Below are positions 1 to 10,200 of a stretch of DNA of 64,000 bases, piece after piece. The stretch spans positions 60,722 through 124,721 of the forward strand of contig JAJECN010000046.1 in the NCBI GenBank assembly GCA_022821965.1. Direction: 5' to 3'. The notes beneath the pieces were generated by a model. That model saw nothing but the letters and a program-made list of their open reading frames with translations. It made no database searches and had not been told where the DNA came from. Within the stretch, counting starts at the first letter, position 1. Every line of letters begins with the position of its first letter. The translations under genes were made by a program, and so were the position numbers. This stretch comes from Candidatus Poribacteria bacterium. Lineage in GTDB: Bacteria; Poribacteria; WGA-4E; WGA-3G.

Positions 1-872
1 GCGAGCAGTCCGTGTTCACCCAACAGGAAACCGTGATCCGCCATGAAAATCACCATCGTGTTTTCCATCAAGCCCATATAGTCAATTTTCCGTAAGAGTT
101 GCCCGATCCAGTTGTCAACCAGTGACGCTTCTGCGCGGTAGAGCGCGTTGAGGCGTTCCGTTTCTCGTTCATTCATCGGATTAGGACCGTAGGGCGGATA
201 GATCGGTTCGGGTCCGTCGTAGTCGCTTGCATCGAAACGCTTTAGATACCATTCAGGGGCATCCCACGGCTCGTGCGGATCGAAGGTGTCCACCATCAGA
301 TAAAAATTTTCGTGCTGATGGTTCCGCTCTAACCAGTCACAAGCCGTCTGCATAGTCTGCGCGACGAACGTGTCTGCTTCGGTTTGCCGAAACGCTATAT
401 TTCTCAGGTGGTTGCCGAGTCCACCGGGCAATTTGTTCGGATGTGTTCGTGTGTACTCGCGATACTGCAACGATTTTTTCGATTCATTATCGTAGGGCTG
501 CGTCTCTAAATGATCACCCTCTTGCCCGCGAATCCATTTCCAACCGGTGAACCCACGATTGTAAAAGAAACCGTTGTTGATGTGGTGCGGCGTATCCGCA
601 ATCATCATACTCACAATTCCAGCGTTCGTTAAGTCATCAGCGATGACGGGGACATCTCGTTTGAGAGGTTCCCATCCTCTCCGACAGATGCTGACTTGCC
701 CTGTCACGAGCTCGCCTCGGATCGGAACAGTCGGAAAACCACAGACATACGCTTTGTTGAAAACGACACATTTTTCTGCGAAGGCGTTCAGGGAGGGTGT
801 ATATCCCTTTCCGCCATAGATAGCGAGGTTATCACGCCGAAATGTATCTGAAATAATGTGGATAATGTTCAT
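1..872 (-). CDS. Sulfatase/alkaline phosphatase superfamily hydrolase (C-terminus cut by window edge)
   Basis: The frame opens at an ATG at 872 and is still open at base 1, so 290 codons are visible. The start MNIIHIISDTFRRDNLAIYG matches the sulfatase fold, with D9 as a likely metal ligand, and ADHGFLLGEHG near the window edge is the second metal-binding segment (Asp-His). The family normally carries a formylglycine precursor in C/S-x-P-x-R; here the equivalent stretch reads T48-V-P-I-R52 before GELVTG, so Cys/Ser is replaced by Thr. Without formylglycine it could be a phosphodiesterase or phosphatase using Thr, as in NPP-type members of the superfamily, or be inactive as a sulfatase. There is no signal peptide, so it is probably cytoplasmic. 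Fold assignment is firm; substrate is unknown. Confidence 0.85.
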   Translation of the reverse strand, partial: MNIIHIISDTFRRDNLAIYGGKGYTPSLNAFAEKCVVFNKAYVCGFPTVPIRGELVTGQVSICRRGWEPLKRDVPVIADDLTNAGIVSMMIADTPHHINNGFFYNRGFTGWKWIRGQEGDHLETQPYDNESKKSLQYREYTRTHPNKLPGGLGNHLRNIAFRQTEADTFVAQTMQTACDWLERNHQHENFYLMVDTFDPHEPWDAPEWYLKRFDASDYDGPEPIYPPYGPNPMNERETERLNALYRAEASLVDNWIGQLLRKIDYMGLMENTMVIFMADHGFLLGEHGLL

Positions 873-940
873 ATCAATTTTTTCTCCGTTGGTAAAGCCT
901 GTTACGGCACACGGCGTGTGCCTACTACTTTCACTTTACA

Positions 941-2332
941 TTATACACTGTCTTCGGTTTCTGATGTATTCTTTTCATGGGCAGCCATCTGCACCACAGC
1001 CGGCAACAACCCGTAAATTCCCCAGAAAGGAACCCCAATAGCATCGCCGTTCAAGAGATTGTTCACCGTGAAATGCACCATCAGTGAGATTTCTGCTGCC
1101 ATCAATCCAATAACAATAGCACGGTAAAAACCATCGTCCAGCGTTTTGAGTGCACGAAAACCGTAGCGCAGGAAGGCAAGATTCAGCCAGATCCACACGG
1201 CTAACCCAACGATCCCCAATTCCGCCATAACCTGAAGGTATTCACTATGTGCACCGAGTTGATACTGCGCTGTATAACTCCCAACAAGCGCGACATCCTC
1301 CTCATACAGCATCGCAAACGCCCCATAGCCCTTCCCCAAAATAGGGCTTTCAACGAACATCACGAATGCTTGTCCCCACCGCAGGAGACGCGCCCGGTTT
1401 GAAGCATAACTAAGATCCACTGTGGACGAAATCCGTTCAACAAAGATGTTATAAATACTGGGTAAACTCAAGCACGCCAATAAGATGAGGCACGCCGCCC
1501 CAATAAACAGAACCTTTTTATGCGTAACGCCTCGCCCAAGTTGTAACAGCATAAAGCCGACCGCGGCAATAACAGAGAGCCAGACCCCGCGCGAAAAGCA
1601 CATCAGGAGTCCCACACCAAAGCAGACGAACCACACCGTCCACAACACGCGATCGTACGGACCATTATCAAATAAGAAACGACTGAGGCAAATAAGAAAG
1701 AAAAGTGCCGTGAATGCCCCGTAGACAGAGTAATTCGTGAACGGCGCGCTCCGATAAGCACTCGTCCACTGCCATGCATCAATGTGATAGATTAAGACAA
1801 TAACTGTCCAGATAACGGCAACCGCTGCAGACGGAAAACTCGCAATAAAAAGCCGTTTCAGTGCAGTCCTATTTTGAACCACAGCGTACACGACAACACT
1901 AAACAACACGTAAACTGTCGCCCGGAGTGTTCCTTTAAGTGTACCAAACAGATCCGGTGTGTTGATTGCCGAGAGGAACATGATGAAGATGTATAAGCAA
2001 ATTGGGAAGAAAAAAGGGAAGGTGTTTTCCGATTTACGCTTCTGGAGTGTCCGGTCAATTATCTTTCGCACACAATAAACGGTGGCAAGCATGCCTAATA
2101 GGGGTTCTGTCGGCGTTTGAATCTCGAAAATACGACCGGGGAGAATGTAGCGAAATGAAAACGGCAGGGCAATTAACAGCAGATACACTGCAATATCCAT
2201 GCCGAGAAAGACGAAAGTTCCTGTTGCGATCAACAAAAAGAGAAACGGAAGCGGAGTATCCGAGTAGCCACCGATAATGCCACCGACCACAAGACAGATG
2301 AAAAAGGGGAGGATTCGCTTACCAGATTTCAA
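941..2332 (-). CDS. O-antigen ligase / polymerase family membrane protein
   Basis: A 463-residue polytopic membrane protein with about ten hydrophobic segments. The region around residues 300-360, with RLLRWGQAFVMFVESPILG, GKGYGAFAMLYEE and later GAHSEYLQVMAELGIVG, is the Wzy_C/O-antigen ligase signature: the large periplasmic loop with Arg and the His-Ser-Glu segment. Such proteins join or polymerise undecaprenyl-linked glycans at the periplasmic face of the inner membrane. The best frame opens at a TTG 20 bases after the stop of the upstream barrel-like gene, so the two are probably cotranscribed. No clear ribosome binding site decides the start. Whether it is a WaaL-type ligase or a Wzy-type polymerase cannot be told from sequence alone. 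Confidence 0.82.
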   Translation of the reverse strand: MKSGKRILPFFICLVVGGIIGGYSDTPLPFLFLLIATGTFVFLGMDIAVYLLLIALPFSFRYILPGRIFEIQTPTEPLLGMLATVYCVRKIIDRTLQKRKSENTFPFFFPICLYIFIMFLSAINTPDLFGTLKGTLRATVYVLFSVVVYAVVQNRTALKRLFIASFPSAAVAVIWTVIVLIYHIDAWQWTSAYRSAPFTNYSVYGAFTALFFLICLSRFLFDNGPYDRVLWTVWFVCFGVGLLMCFSRGVWLSVIAAVGFMLLQLGRGVTHKKVLFIGAACLILLACLSLPSIYNIFVERISSTVDLSYASNRARLLRWGQAFVMFVESPILGKGYGAFAMLYEEDVALVGSYTAQYQLGAHSEYLQVMAELGIVGLAVWIWLNLAFLRYGFRALKTLDDGFYRAIVIGLMAAEISLMVHFTVNNLLNGDAIGVPFWGIYGLLPAVVQMAAHEKNTSETEDSV

Positions 2333-2352
2333 ATTTCAGAGGTTACTGAAAA

Positions 2353-3036
2353 CTAAAATTTCATTTTGACACCCAGTCCGACAGCAGTCCCGTCTAAAAT
2401 CAGGTCAAGCGGTGTATCACCCGTTGTTTCTACTGTTTTAAGTATCCGTTTCAACTCAAAGTTGAGTGAAAGATTATGGTCCCATTGGAAGAGTTCTACC
2501 CCGATGAAGGCAAATCCGGTCGGACCTGAAGAACTGTCATTGAAACTGATGCCTTGCTGTTCAACTAAATCGACTGCATTACCGCTAAAACTCGCCCCTA
2601 AAAAGCCGACACCGCCGCCCACATAGATCGGGATATATTCCGACAGAAGGACCGGACGATAGATAAACTGATAGGAAATAGGGATAAGGGTTGTAGAGAG
2701 ATTCGCTGAGATAGGTGGTGGGATGTCAAGTTCCATCCGCCAATAGCCAAGTTCTATACGTGAATCCAACACCGGACTATGTTCAAATACAACCGACAAC
2801 GTAGGTAACATTGCCCCTGGAACGCGTGATACCCCAACGCTCTGGAGGATATCAACCAAACCACCTAACTCCGGTTTATATGAAAATAGAGAGAGTTGGA
2901 AAGATGGGAATTGCAGATGTTGCGCTAAAAACTCTCGAACTGGTGATGGACGTAAGGGTTGCCCATCAGTGGTATCCGCAAGTGTTAGACTGGGAATCAA
3001 CAACAGAAGCAAAAAACTGGCAAATACCAAACGCAT
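2353..3036 (-). CDS. Predicted outer-membrane beta-barrel-like protein, unknown function
   Basis: A 227-residue protein starting MRLVFASFLLLLLIPSLTLA, a clear Sec signal peptide with likely cleavage after the LA at about residue 20. The rest alternates polar and aromatic residues (ELGYWRMELDI, LIPISYQFIYRP, IYVGGGVGFLGASF) and ends in VGLGVKMKF. A C-terminal Phe preceded by alternating hydrophobics is the usual signal for outer-membrane barrel insertion. About eight strands fit the length. It precedes the O-antigen ligase in the same direction, suggesting an envelope role. I recognise no specific family. Confidence 0.65.
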   Translation of the reverse strand: MRLVFASFLLLLLIPSLTLADTTDGQPLRPSPVREFLAQHLQFPSFQLSLFSYKPELGGLVDILQSVGVSRVPGAMLPTLSVVFEHSPVLDSRIELGYWRMELDIPPPISANLSTTLIPISYQFIYRPVLLSEYIPIYVGGGVGFLGASFSGNAVDLVEQQGISFNDSSSGPTGFAFIGVELFQWDHNLSLNFELKRILKTVETTGDTPLDLILDGTAVGLGVKMKF

Positions 3037-3090
3037 AACGATAATGTCCTCATCCGACTTGCGGTATTGGGCAGTAATATGACAACGATA

Positions 3091-3110
3091 GGCGGGTCCA
3101 GTGACCCGCC
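3091..3110. terminator. Perfect short hairpin between envelope genes
   Basis: GGCGGGTC (3091-3098), a four-base loop and GACCCGCC (3103-3110) form a perfect 8-bp stem upstream of the barrel-like gene. There is no T-run, so it may be a dispersed palindrome rather than a true terminator. Confidence 0.45.
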
Positions 3111-3144
3111 TCCACGTTGATACGAAAATACTTGGGCTGCATGC

Positions 3145-3180
3145 ATTGGGTCAGGGGAACTCAGATAACTGCGACCCAAT
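3145..3180. terminator. Inverted repeat just downstream of the OmpA-type gene
   Basis: ATTGGGTC at 3145-3152 and GACCCAAT at 3173-3180 are perfect inverse complements separated by 20 bases. The pair lies 13 bases beyond the stop codon of the leftward OmpA-like gene, a sensible place for transcript ending or 3-prime protection. No T-tract follows on either strand. Confidence 0.4.
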
Positions 3181-3193
3181 GAATCGTTTGGAA

Positions 3194-4078
3194 TTAATGT
3201 GGATGACTATGGCTATGCGCCGGAACCATAATGATTTCGACCCTACGATTCATCGCTCTGCCTGCAGCGGTATTCTGCGGGGCAACAGGATCGGTGTGTG
3301 CCTTACCAATTGTCTCAATTCTACCGGCATCGATCCCTTTCGATTGTAGATACTTTGAAGCGGAGTTCGCGCGTGCCTGTGAGAGATCCCAATTACTTCT
3401 GTAACTTCCGCGCAGTACTGGCATGCCATCAGCGTGTCCAATAACCCTGACTTTAGCATCTGAAGCTTCCATCAGCTGTTCAACGATACCATCAATTGTC
3501 TGTTTCGCGTCGCCGTCTAACGAGGTTCGTCCACTGGCGAAAGTGACGGTAGCCAGCAGTGACGGCATTGATGAGACTTCTTCTGTCACCATTGCCAACC
3601 CTTCCTCTATAGCCATCACTTTAGACGCAAGCTGATTTATCGCTTCATTTTGCGCCTTGTCGGTATCTTCAACAGCCATGAGCTGTTTTTGGATTTTCGC
3701 GTTTTCGCTTTTCGCGAAATCCATCGACTTCTGCCCTTGCATATCAATAGCCTTCGTCAGGTCCGCGCGGAGCTGCGCATCCTGTTCTTTGGCTTTTTGC
3801 TCGGCAGCAGCCATGGTGTCAGCATCACCCTGCTGAGACACGGCAATCGCCTCGTCCTTGGCTCTGGAAACTGCTTCTGCAGTATCTTTACCGTGCTGAT
3901 CGAATTTGCCCTCTAACATCGTGATTTTGTTTGACATGTCAGAGTTAGTCTGCTCCATCTTTGAGACATGTTCATTCTTCCACATTTCAAACTCTTCCTG
4001 ATTCAACTTGCCGCAGCTACTCATAACAAGCGCAACGCCGAGAAGAGCGATAATTGTGAAAGCGGTTCTACTTAACAT
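3194..4078 (-). CDS. OmpA-family peptidoglycan-binding lipoprotein
   Basis: A 294-residue protein with an N-terminal lipoprotein signal: hydrophobic residues 5-19, then M-S-S-C22-G as lipobox. Residues 30-165 are rich in Lys, Glu and Ala and look like a helical, partly coiled-coil stalk. Residues about 174-285 form an OmpA_C domain, with VTFASGRTSLDG at its start, RVIGHADGMP (the Asp that binds diaminopimelate) and NRRVEIIM (conserved Arg). Such proteins tether the outer membrane to peptidoglycan. The tail PAHSHSHPH is unusually His-rich and could bind metal. A leftward TTGACT-18-TATAAT promoter lies about 250 bases upstream. Confidence 0.88.
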   Translation of the reverse strand: MLSRTAFTIIALLGVALVMSSCGKLNQEEFEMWKNEHVSKMEQTNSDMSNKITMLEGKFDQHGKDTAEAVSRAKDEAIAVSQQGDADTMAAAEQKAKEQDAQLRADLTKAIDMQGQKSMDFAKSENAKIQKQLMAVEDTDKAQNEAINQLASKVMAIEEGLAMVTEEVSSMPSLLATVTFASGRTSLDGDAKQTIDGIVEQLMEASDAKVRVIGHADGMPVLRGSYRSNWDLSQARANSASKYLQSKGIDAGRIETIGKAHTDPVAPQNTAAGRAMNRRVEIIMVPAHSHSHPH

Positions 4079-4344
4079 GGATTCCTCCTAAGTTTTAAAC
4101 AACAATTTAGGGCATTGCTTGCCAACCGGTCTAAGGAGCCAGTCTTCAAGTTACGCCAAAAAAATTAATATACTTTATTTTCCACGGAATTCTTCTTAAA
4201 TCCCGCCTTAAACGTATGTACGCAAACGGAATAACTAACTTACCCGCGTAGAAAACAGTTTTTCAATGCCCGAAACTGCCTCGCGAACTTGTAAAATATC
4301 GGAAACCTGTAAGCAATTTATTCTCACAGGTACTTTTACTATCA

Positions 4345-4374
4345 ATTATATCACTTTTCCGTAAAAAAAGTCAA
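4345..4374 (-). promoter_or_regulatory. Sigma70-type promoter for the OmpA-like lipoprotein gene
   Basis: Read leftward, TTGACT (4374-4369) and TATAAT (4350-4345) are separated by 18 bases. Transcription would start near 4338, giving a leader of about 260 bases. The divergent intergenic stretch 4079-4545 holds this promoter and one in the other direction; nothing else was recognised there. Confidence 0.6.
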
Positions 4375-4424
4375 AAGTTTTTTTCACGTCCGCCAGAACA
4401 ACAAGATTAGATTTCAAAACACCC

Positions 4425-4453
4425 TTGATTTTTGATGTGAGATGCGGTAAAAT
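4425..4453 (+). promoter_or_regulatory. Sigma70-type promoter for the M48 peptidase gene
   Basis: TTGATT (4425-4430), 17-base spacer and TAAAAT (4448-4453), about 90 bases before the start codon of the rightward gene. Both boxes differ from consensus by one or two bases. Confidence 0.5.
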
Positions 4454-4545
4454 TCAGTACGCATGCTCCTCAGAAACCGACGCCAATAGACGCATCATGT
4501 ACGCACACCGAAATCACTGACTATAAACCAAGGATTATTGACGGT

Positions 4546-5907
4546 ATGGGACAGATAAGCATAATCTTAATCGCAGGACTACTCTTTCTTTTCTACTTTG
4601 AACCACCGCAAGAAAGCACAAATATCAGCGACATGCAGGTGGTTCTCTGGACAATTGTCCTGACAGGTCTCCCTGTGCTCATCACATGCTTTGTGACATC
4701 GTACGTCGCTCGAACCTTTTCTGCAAACAAAGAGGAAAACCTACCGAAACTTTATTCTTTACGACGTTTCATGGTTGTTTTCGAGTGTATTAGCTTAGCA
4801 GCGTATCTGTGTAATCTATATCTGTTGAATTTGCCCGTCCTCATTAATAAACACTTCGCGTTCTTCCCGATGGAAAATCTACGCCAAATACTCGCTTTGC
4901 TCCCGCTCCTGATTGGGCTCATCTGTATTCGGCTCGCGTTTTATCAGGTGAACCAATACCAACAAGGACACTATCGAGAAGTTGCCACGCTCCAATTCAA
5001 GTTTCTGCTCTTTCCGCTGCTGCCGATGTTTGTTTACCTGATGACAATGGATGCTATCTATTGGCTCCCATATTCAGCGAAGGTATTCATTCTCGAACAC
5101 CCGTACGTTCTGATCGGATTGATTTTACCCGTGATCGCATCTGCTTATATTCTCGCGCCATTACTCATGCAGTTTCTATGGAAAACAAAACCGTTAGCGG
5201 CGGGTTCAGCACTGAAGGAAAAATTGGACCTGCTAACAAAACAGAGTGGTTTGAAATACCGGGATATTGTCGTGTGGCAAACAGGTTCACTGTCAATAGC
5301 AAACGCTGCAGTTGCGGGGACCTTTCCGTGGAACCGCCGAATTTTTCTGACAGACGCACTCCTTGAATATTTTACAGATGAAGAGATCGAAACCGTCGTC
5401 GCCCATGAACTCGGACATATCCGCTACAGACATATCCCGACATACATGCTCTTTGCACTCTTTTATCTGTTGAGTTATTGGTTTTTCTATGTCCTTGTTG
5501 AGGCACCGTTAGTCGCGCACTTCGGAGAATCACAAATCCTACCAACGTTATGTTCGTTAGTTTTCCTAATCGTTTATTTCGTTTTCATCTTCCGATACTT
5601 GTCAAGACGTTGCGAACATCAGGCAGACCTATATGCGGCTTCGCTCACGAAGAAACCGGAAGCATTTAAAAACGCCTTACTGAAACTTGCTGTGCTAAAT
5701 TCAGTACCAAAATCGATTAGAAGGGTTTTTGAAATCTTCAACACACACCCGTCTATCCACCGACGGATTGATTTTATCAACCAATGGATAGCGCAAAACT
5801 TAGCAATTCAACGCTATAAAAGTTATCTCCTTGAAGTCAAAATCTTAATCGTCCTGCTTCCAATATTTGGCATTCTCGCATTTTACGTCGCAAAGATCCT
5901 TCAATAA
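4546..5907 (+). CDS. M48-family integral membrane zinc metalloprotease
   Basis: A 453-residue protein with at least four membrane segments in the first 200 residues and more around residues 300-350. The zinc motif is HELGH at about residues 287-291 in VVAHELGHIRYRH, and the third ligand is the Glu of EHQADLYA near residue 355. This is the HtpX/Ste24 (M48) arrangement, with the active site on the cytoplasmic side of the membrane. HtpX-like enzymes degrade misfolded membrane proteins and Ste24-like ones process CaaX proteins; the long N-terminal membrane region is nearer Ste24 in layout. The exact role is not decided by sequence. Confidence 0.88.
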   Translation: MGQISIILIAGLLFLFYFEPPQESTNISDMQVVLWTIVLTGLPVLITCFVTSYVARTFSANKEENLPKLYSLRRFMVVFECISLAAYLCNLYLLNLPVLINKHFAFFPMENLRQILALLPLLIGLICIRLAFYQVNQYQQGHYREVATLQFKFLLFPLLPMFVYLMTMDAIYWLPYSAKVFILEHPYVLIGLILPVIASAYILAPLLMQFLWKTKPLAAGSALKEKLDLLTKQSGLKYRDIVVWQTGSLSIANAAVAGTFPWNRRIFLTDALLEYFTDEEIETVVAHELGHIRYRHIPTYMLFALFYLLSYWFFYVLVEAPLVAHFGESQILPTLCSLVFLIVYFVFIFRYLSRRCEHQADLYAASLTKKPEAFKNALLKLAVLNSVPKSIRRVFEIFNTHPSIHRRIDFINQWIAQNLAIQRYKSYLLEVKILIVLLPIFGILAFYVAKILQ

Positions 5908-5968
5908 TATGAGGCGTGACGATTTGAAGATGGCTCCCCCGGTAAACGCTTCAATCGGAAGTCTACCC

Positions 5969-6003
5969 CTGTGTAGGGGCGCGATTGCCTTGTTCCTACA
6001 CAG
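5969..6003. terminator. Hairpin between convergent genes
   Basis: CTGTGTAGG (5969-5977) and CCTACACAG (5995-6003) form a 9-bp stem between the convergent M48 and ZapA-like genes; the right arm overlaps the last codons of the latter. The stem can extend outward through CCC/GGG. A shared bidirectional terminator or a dispersed palindrome both fit. Confidence 0.45.
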
Positions 6004-6310
6004 ATGGGGTTTCCGCCTTTGTATCATCTTCAATCGCAAACTGGAGCCGTTCCACTATTCGGTATAACGGCAATTCATATTTTTCTTGAAGACGACGCTT
6101 TTCATCAGCAATGTGGAAAGCGACAAGCAAGGGAACCCTTTGCTCGTCAAAACCCTTTCTGAGATAGGACTCAACTAAACTTTTGACATAGTCAACAAGT
6201 TCGGTAATGGCTTCCTCTGTCAATTCTTCAGTCGGTTTGATAGTATAAGGTGTTCCAAGTATAACGAAGCGAATCGGTTTAGGTTCTTGTTCTTGTTCTG
6301 GCTGTTGCAT
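5996..6310 (-). CDS. ZapA-like cell division protein
   Basis: A 104-residue protein with the ZapA layout: a short beta-region RFVILGTPYTIKPTEELTEE (residues about 14-33), then a helical region with LVDYVKSLVESYLRKG and LVAFHIADEKRRLQEKYE. In ZapA these parts form the N-terminal head and the coiled coil that tetramerises and bundles FtsZ filaments at the division ring. The N-terminal Gln/Glu/Pro tail is not conserved. It follows aroE in the same direction. The assignment rests on pattern similarity, since ZapA sequences are very divergent. Confidence 0.6.
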   Translation of the reverse strand: MQQPEQEQEPKPIRFVILGTPYTIKPTEELTEEAITELVDYVKSLVESYLRKGFDEQRVPLLVAFHIADEKRRLQEKYELPLYRIVERLQFAIEDDTKAETPSV

Positions 6311-6348
6311 TATGTCGTTATCGACCCCTTTCGTATTTTATTTCAGGG

Positions 6349-6376
6349 TTATCAGTTATCAGTTGTCAGTTATCAG
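6349..6376. repeat. Tandem heptamer repeat (TCAGTTA type), single arm
   Basis: Four consecutive copies of a 7-base unit alternating TCAGTTA and TCAGTTG lie between aroE and the zapA-like gene. The same unit forms arms of long inverted repeats near 14.8, 38.6 and 51.6 kb. Confidence 0.6.
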
Positions 6377-6405
6377 AATTGATCCTACGCGGTAAGTGCG
6401 GTCGG

Positions 6406-7260
6406 TTATAGAGCCTGGCGCATTGTCTCCGTACATGGCGCGACCCCCGTCCATTTCTCAAAAGCGATCGCCCCCTGATGCACTAACATCCCGATACCAC
6501 CAAGGGTTTGGCATCCGCGCTCGGCGGAGGCTTGCATCAAGGGTGTCACCGGAGGCGTGTACACAATGTCGTAAACGATAGTATTCGGTTGAAGCCAATC
6601 AACAGAAATCAGCAGTGGAACGCGTGCGTCCATACTTGCCGTCGCCGTATTGATGAGAAGCATACTTTGACAAACAGCAACAGGCAATTGAGCATCCGCA
6701 AGCCCCATCCCCTGCATGGAAACACCTGTCTTTTGACCCATCTCTTCCGCTAAGGAAACGGCTTTTTCCACTGTACGATTGGCGATTGTGATTGATGCCA
6801 CACCGGCAAGTGCCAATGCAACGACGACGGCTCTCGCGGCACCACCCGCTCCTAAGACGACAACATGCTCACCGACCGGTACAGACATGTCTCCACTTTC
6901 TTCCAGTGCCCTTAAGACTCCCGGAGCATCAGTATTATCGCCGTGTATACCTTCATCAGTAAAGGTGAGTGTGTTCACAGCACCGATAAGCTCCGCTTCC
7001 CGCGAGGTTGACGTAAGATACGGAATGACTGCCTGTTTATGCGGAAGCGTTACATTAATACCAACGACGTTAATAGCTTTAAATCCGGCGATCGCCTGTG
7101 CCAAATTATTGGGACGGACATGAAAAGGGACGTATACATAATCAAGTCCTGCCTTAGCAAAAGCAGCGTTGTGCATCTGAGGTGAGCGGCTGTGTTCAAC
7201 CGGATCACCAATAACGCCGACAACGCGCGTATGTCCTGTTAGTAGGTGTCGCGTGTGCAT
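6406..7260 (-). CDS. aroE: Shikimate dehydrogenase
   Basis: A 284-residue enzyme that reduces 3-dehydroshikimate with NADPH in the chorismate pathway. The N-terminal GDPVEHSRSPQMHNAAF is the shikimate-binding signature, NVTLPHKQ carries the catalytic Lys and GDNTDA the catalytic Asp. VVLGAGGAARAVV is the Rossmann dinucleotide-binding motif, followed by the NRT stretch that selects NADPH. Length is normal. It sits 26 bases after the oxidoreductase gene and is probably the last or next-to-last gene of the leftward block. Confidence 0.95.
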   Translation of the reverse strand: MHTRHLLTGHTRVVGVIGDPVEHSRSPQMHNAAFAKAGLDYVYVPFHVRPNNLAQAIAGFKAINVVGINVTLPHKQAVIPYLTSTSREAELIGAVNTLTFTDEGIHGDNTDAPGVLRALEESGDMSVPVGEHVVVLGAGGAARAVVVALALAGVASITIANRTVEKAVSLAEEMGQKTGVSMQGMGLADAQLPVAVCQSMLLINTATASMDARVPLLISVDWLQPNTIVYDIVYTPPVTPLMQASAERGCQTLGGIGMLVHQGAIAFEKWTGVAPCTETMRQAL

Positions 7261-7286
7261 TGTTTTAATGGCTTTTGACGTAATGG

Positions 7287-10200
7287 TTATCTCTCAAGTA
7301 GTTCTTCAACTGTCTGTTTCGCCACCTCCATTTTCGGATAGCGAATTTCTCGATAACCGCGGACTTCCTCCACACATTCTAATGCGTGGAGATGTTTTTT
7401 GTATGCTTCCGCATCGGTTGGTGCGAAGGTGTCAATCACACGGGTAATATACCACTCCCTGAACGCTTTCTCCTTCGCGTGCCATTTGGAGAGCCAACGT
7501 CTCAGAAATTTCATCCGTTTCATTAAGTTTAGTTGCCAGTTGCGTGCGTCAATATCTGCTTCAAAGTCAAGGCCCATGACAGTGAAATGAGGTCGATTGA
7601 GATGGACATATTTAATCTTGTCGCCGTTTTCCGTATCAACCTTGTATAATTCCTTGTCGCGCGCCAACTTTTCTTCGCTCGTCAGCAAGTGTGCGACGTA
7701 AACCTCATCCTTAATCAGCATCACCTTATGAAGATACCTAACCGCCGCCTTTGTCGCACGATAGTTGTAGGTTTCTGAATCACGGGCATTAACCTGTTTT
7801 ACCTTTTCAACATACAGCCGGGCGTAGTTTATACCCTCAAACTGAACAAGATCGTAGATATAGAGGGCTAACAGCCGATGGATGTCATCAGAATTAAGGT
7901 TCAGTTTCCCTACAACGCCCTCAACGAGTGTTACATACTCTTGTGATAAACGCTTTCCACCGCGTTTTCGTTCCAAAATTTGTCGTTTTGATTTGAGCAT
8001 TTCGGTATAATTCCCCAAAGTCTTTACAGAAGCCGCGCCTACAGTGGACTCAGGAAATTCAAGGGCAAGACGGCAACCGACAGTGAACGCTTTCATATTG
8101 GTATCCAAATCAGCGTGCGGCACCATTTGTTTGAGTGCCAATTGGAGCGGTTCCAGTTCAACAGGTATCAACTGTCGTTGGAAGGCAGTACCGAGGAGCA
8201 TCATGTTCGCATACAATTTGTTGCCAAACAATTCCTCAGAGATCGCGAACAAATCAACGCCGAAATATGCGTCGGCGTTGGTATGCGTCTGAAGTGCTTC
8301 TTCAAGTGTGTCGGGGTCGAAATCGTCCTTACCGATAAGGGTGGATATTGTTTCAGTTTTTGCCGTATTCACCATAGCAGCAGTTCGATCGGGTGATGCG
8401 ACACGGAAAAGCGATTGTGCTGTGATACCGCGGACCGCCTCTAAAATATCAAGCCCTAATAGAAGGTCCGCCTTACCGTACGGAATCATTGGCGACGCGT
8501 GAACACCGGGTTGTGTATAAGTGATGTGTGTATAGACACCACCGTTGCGAATCGCCAAGCCTTTCCTGTCACAGAACGCCACATTGTAGCCTTGCAGATA
8601 TCCCGCAACGACGAGAACCTTTGAAATCGTCCCAATGCCCATACCACCGACACCTGCAGCGTACATGTTCCAATCCCGTTCAAACGTCAACAGTGGCGGC
8701 GGCGGTAAAGGCTCATCACTCAAGAATTTCCGATTCCCAGAGGCTATCGCTTGCTCTTGAGGCGGACGCTTACGTGTCACGATAACCTCTTCAAAAGCAG
8801 GACATGCGTATTTAATCCTTGCACAGGCACCATCGGAGACGCAATTGGATTGATCAATGGCGATCTTCTCACCGTAATCGGTATCAACAATTTTTAAACC
8901 GGGGCATCCGGTAGCGGTGGTGCATTCCCGACAAAATTCGCAGACTTCAGGGGTTATATTGATATGCTTTTCATATTTAAGGAAACCGTCTTTGGCTATC
9001 GTCTTTCGTTGTTCGCTACGAATACGACGATGATAGGTAATAGCGCACTCTTTATCAGCAATGACAATTTTGACCCCCGGTTTGAGAATCGTGTTTTCCA
9101 GATATTTTTTGTAGTTGACCCGGTCCTCCGGGTTGGTGCGCACAATGTCTATTTCGGAATCGCCAACAAGTCCTTGCGCAACTTTCTCAATGTCCTGTGC
9201 AAACGTCGGATTACCGAGGAGATCAAGTTCACCAGCAGGCGTCGGTTGATGCCCCGTCATTGCTGTCGTTTGGTTGTCCAAAATGATGTAGGCGATGTCT
9301 TGATTGTTTTTAATTGAATCTGAAATCGCTGCCATTCCACCGTGAAAAAAGGTTGAATCCCCCATGAAGACAATCTGTTTATTTTCGATAAACGGATCAA
9401 TGCCAGCACCAGAACCACCACCCAAAGCCATCGCGGAGAGGTTGTGCATCAAACGAGGAAACGGCTCATATTTGAGCATCGAATAGCAACCGATATCCCC
9501 ATGGAAAACGAGATCCACCGGACCTGAATCGTGATGCTTCTTCATATAGTCGGCATCCATAAATTGCTCCGTGATTTCAAGGAAGACGCTCGAAGAATCA
9601 CGGTGCGGACAACCGGGACAGAAGGTAGGTGTACGCTTCGGAATGTCAACTTGTTGTTCAGACACCTGTTTTTGGAGTGCGTCTTCACGCGCCAAGTGTT
9701 CCAAATCGACAAGTGCGCCATTCGTGCGAAGGCGGTGTTTGAGAAGTGGGATGAGTTTCTGAATGAGAATGGAGGCATCTAAACCGGAGACTGTCGGAAT
9801 TCCTGCCAAATCGTCGGGAAATTGCTTTCCCCAGACGTTTATATACCGCTCAATGTCTCCATTCTGATACGCATGGGTCAGGAGTGCCTTGATCTCGTTT
9901 TCTAAGAGCGGACGTTTCTCCTCAACGACGTATATCTCGTCAACCTTTTCAGCAAACTCCTTGACCATGTCCGCATCAATCGGATGGGTCATACCGAGTT
10001 TGAGAATCGGGATGTCGCCGTATAGGTTCAATTCCCCGAGCGCGTGGAGGAGGCAACTGTGCGCCAACCCCGCACTGACAAATCCGAGAGGGTGTCGCTT
10101 CTTACGTGAGGTTTCTTCTATACCTCTCATAGCGAGTTTTGGCTTGCGAGCGTCGCCAAAAAGAATTTCGTTGAGTCCGAGCTCCCTGGCCGTCTCAAGA

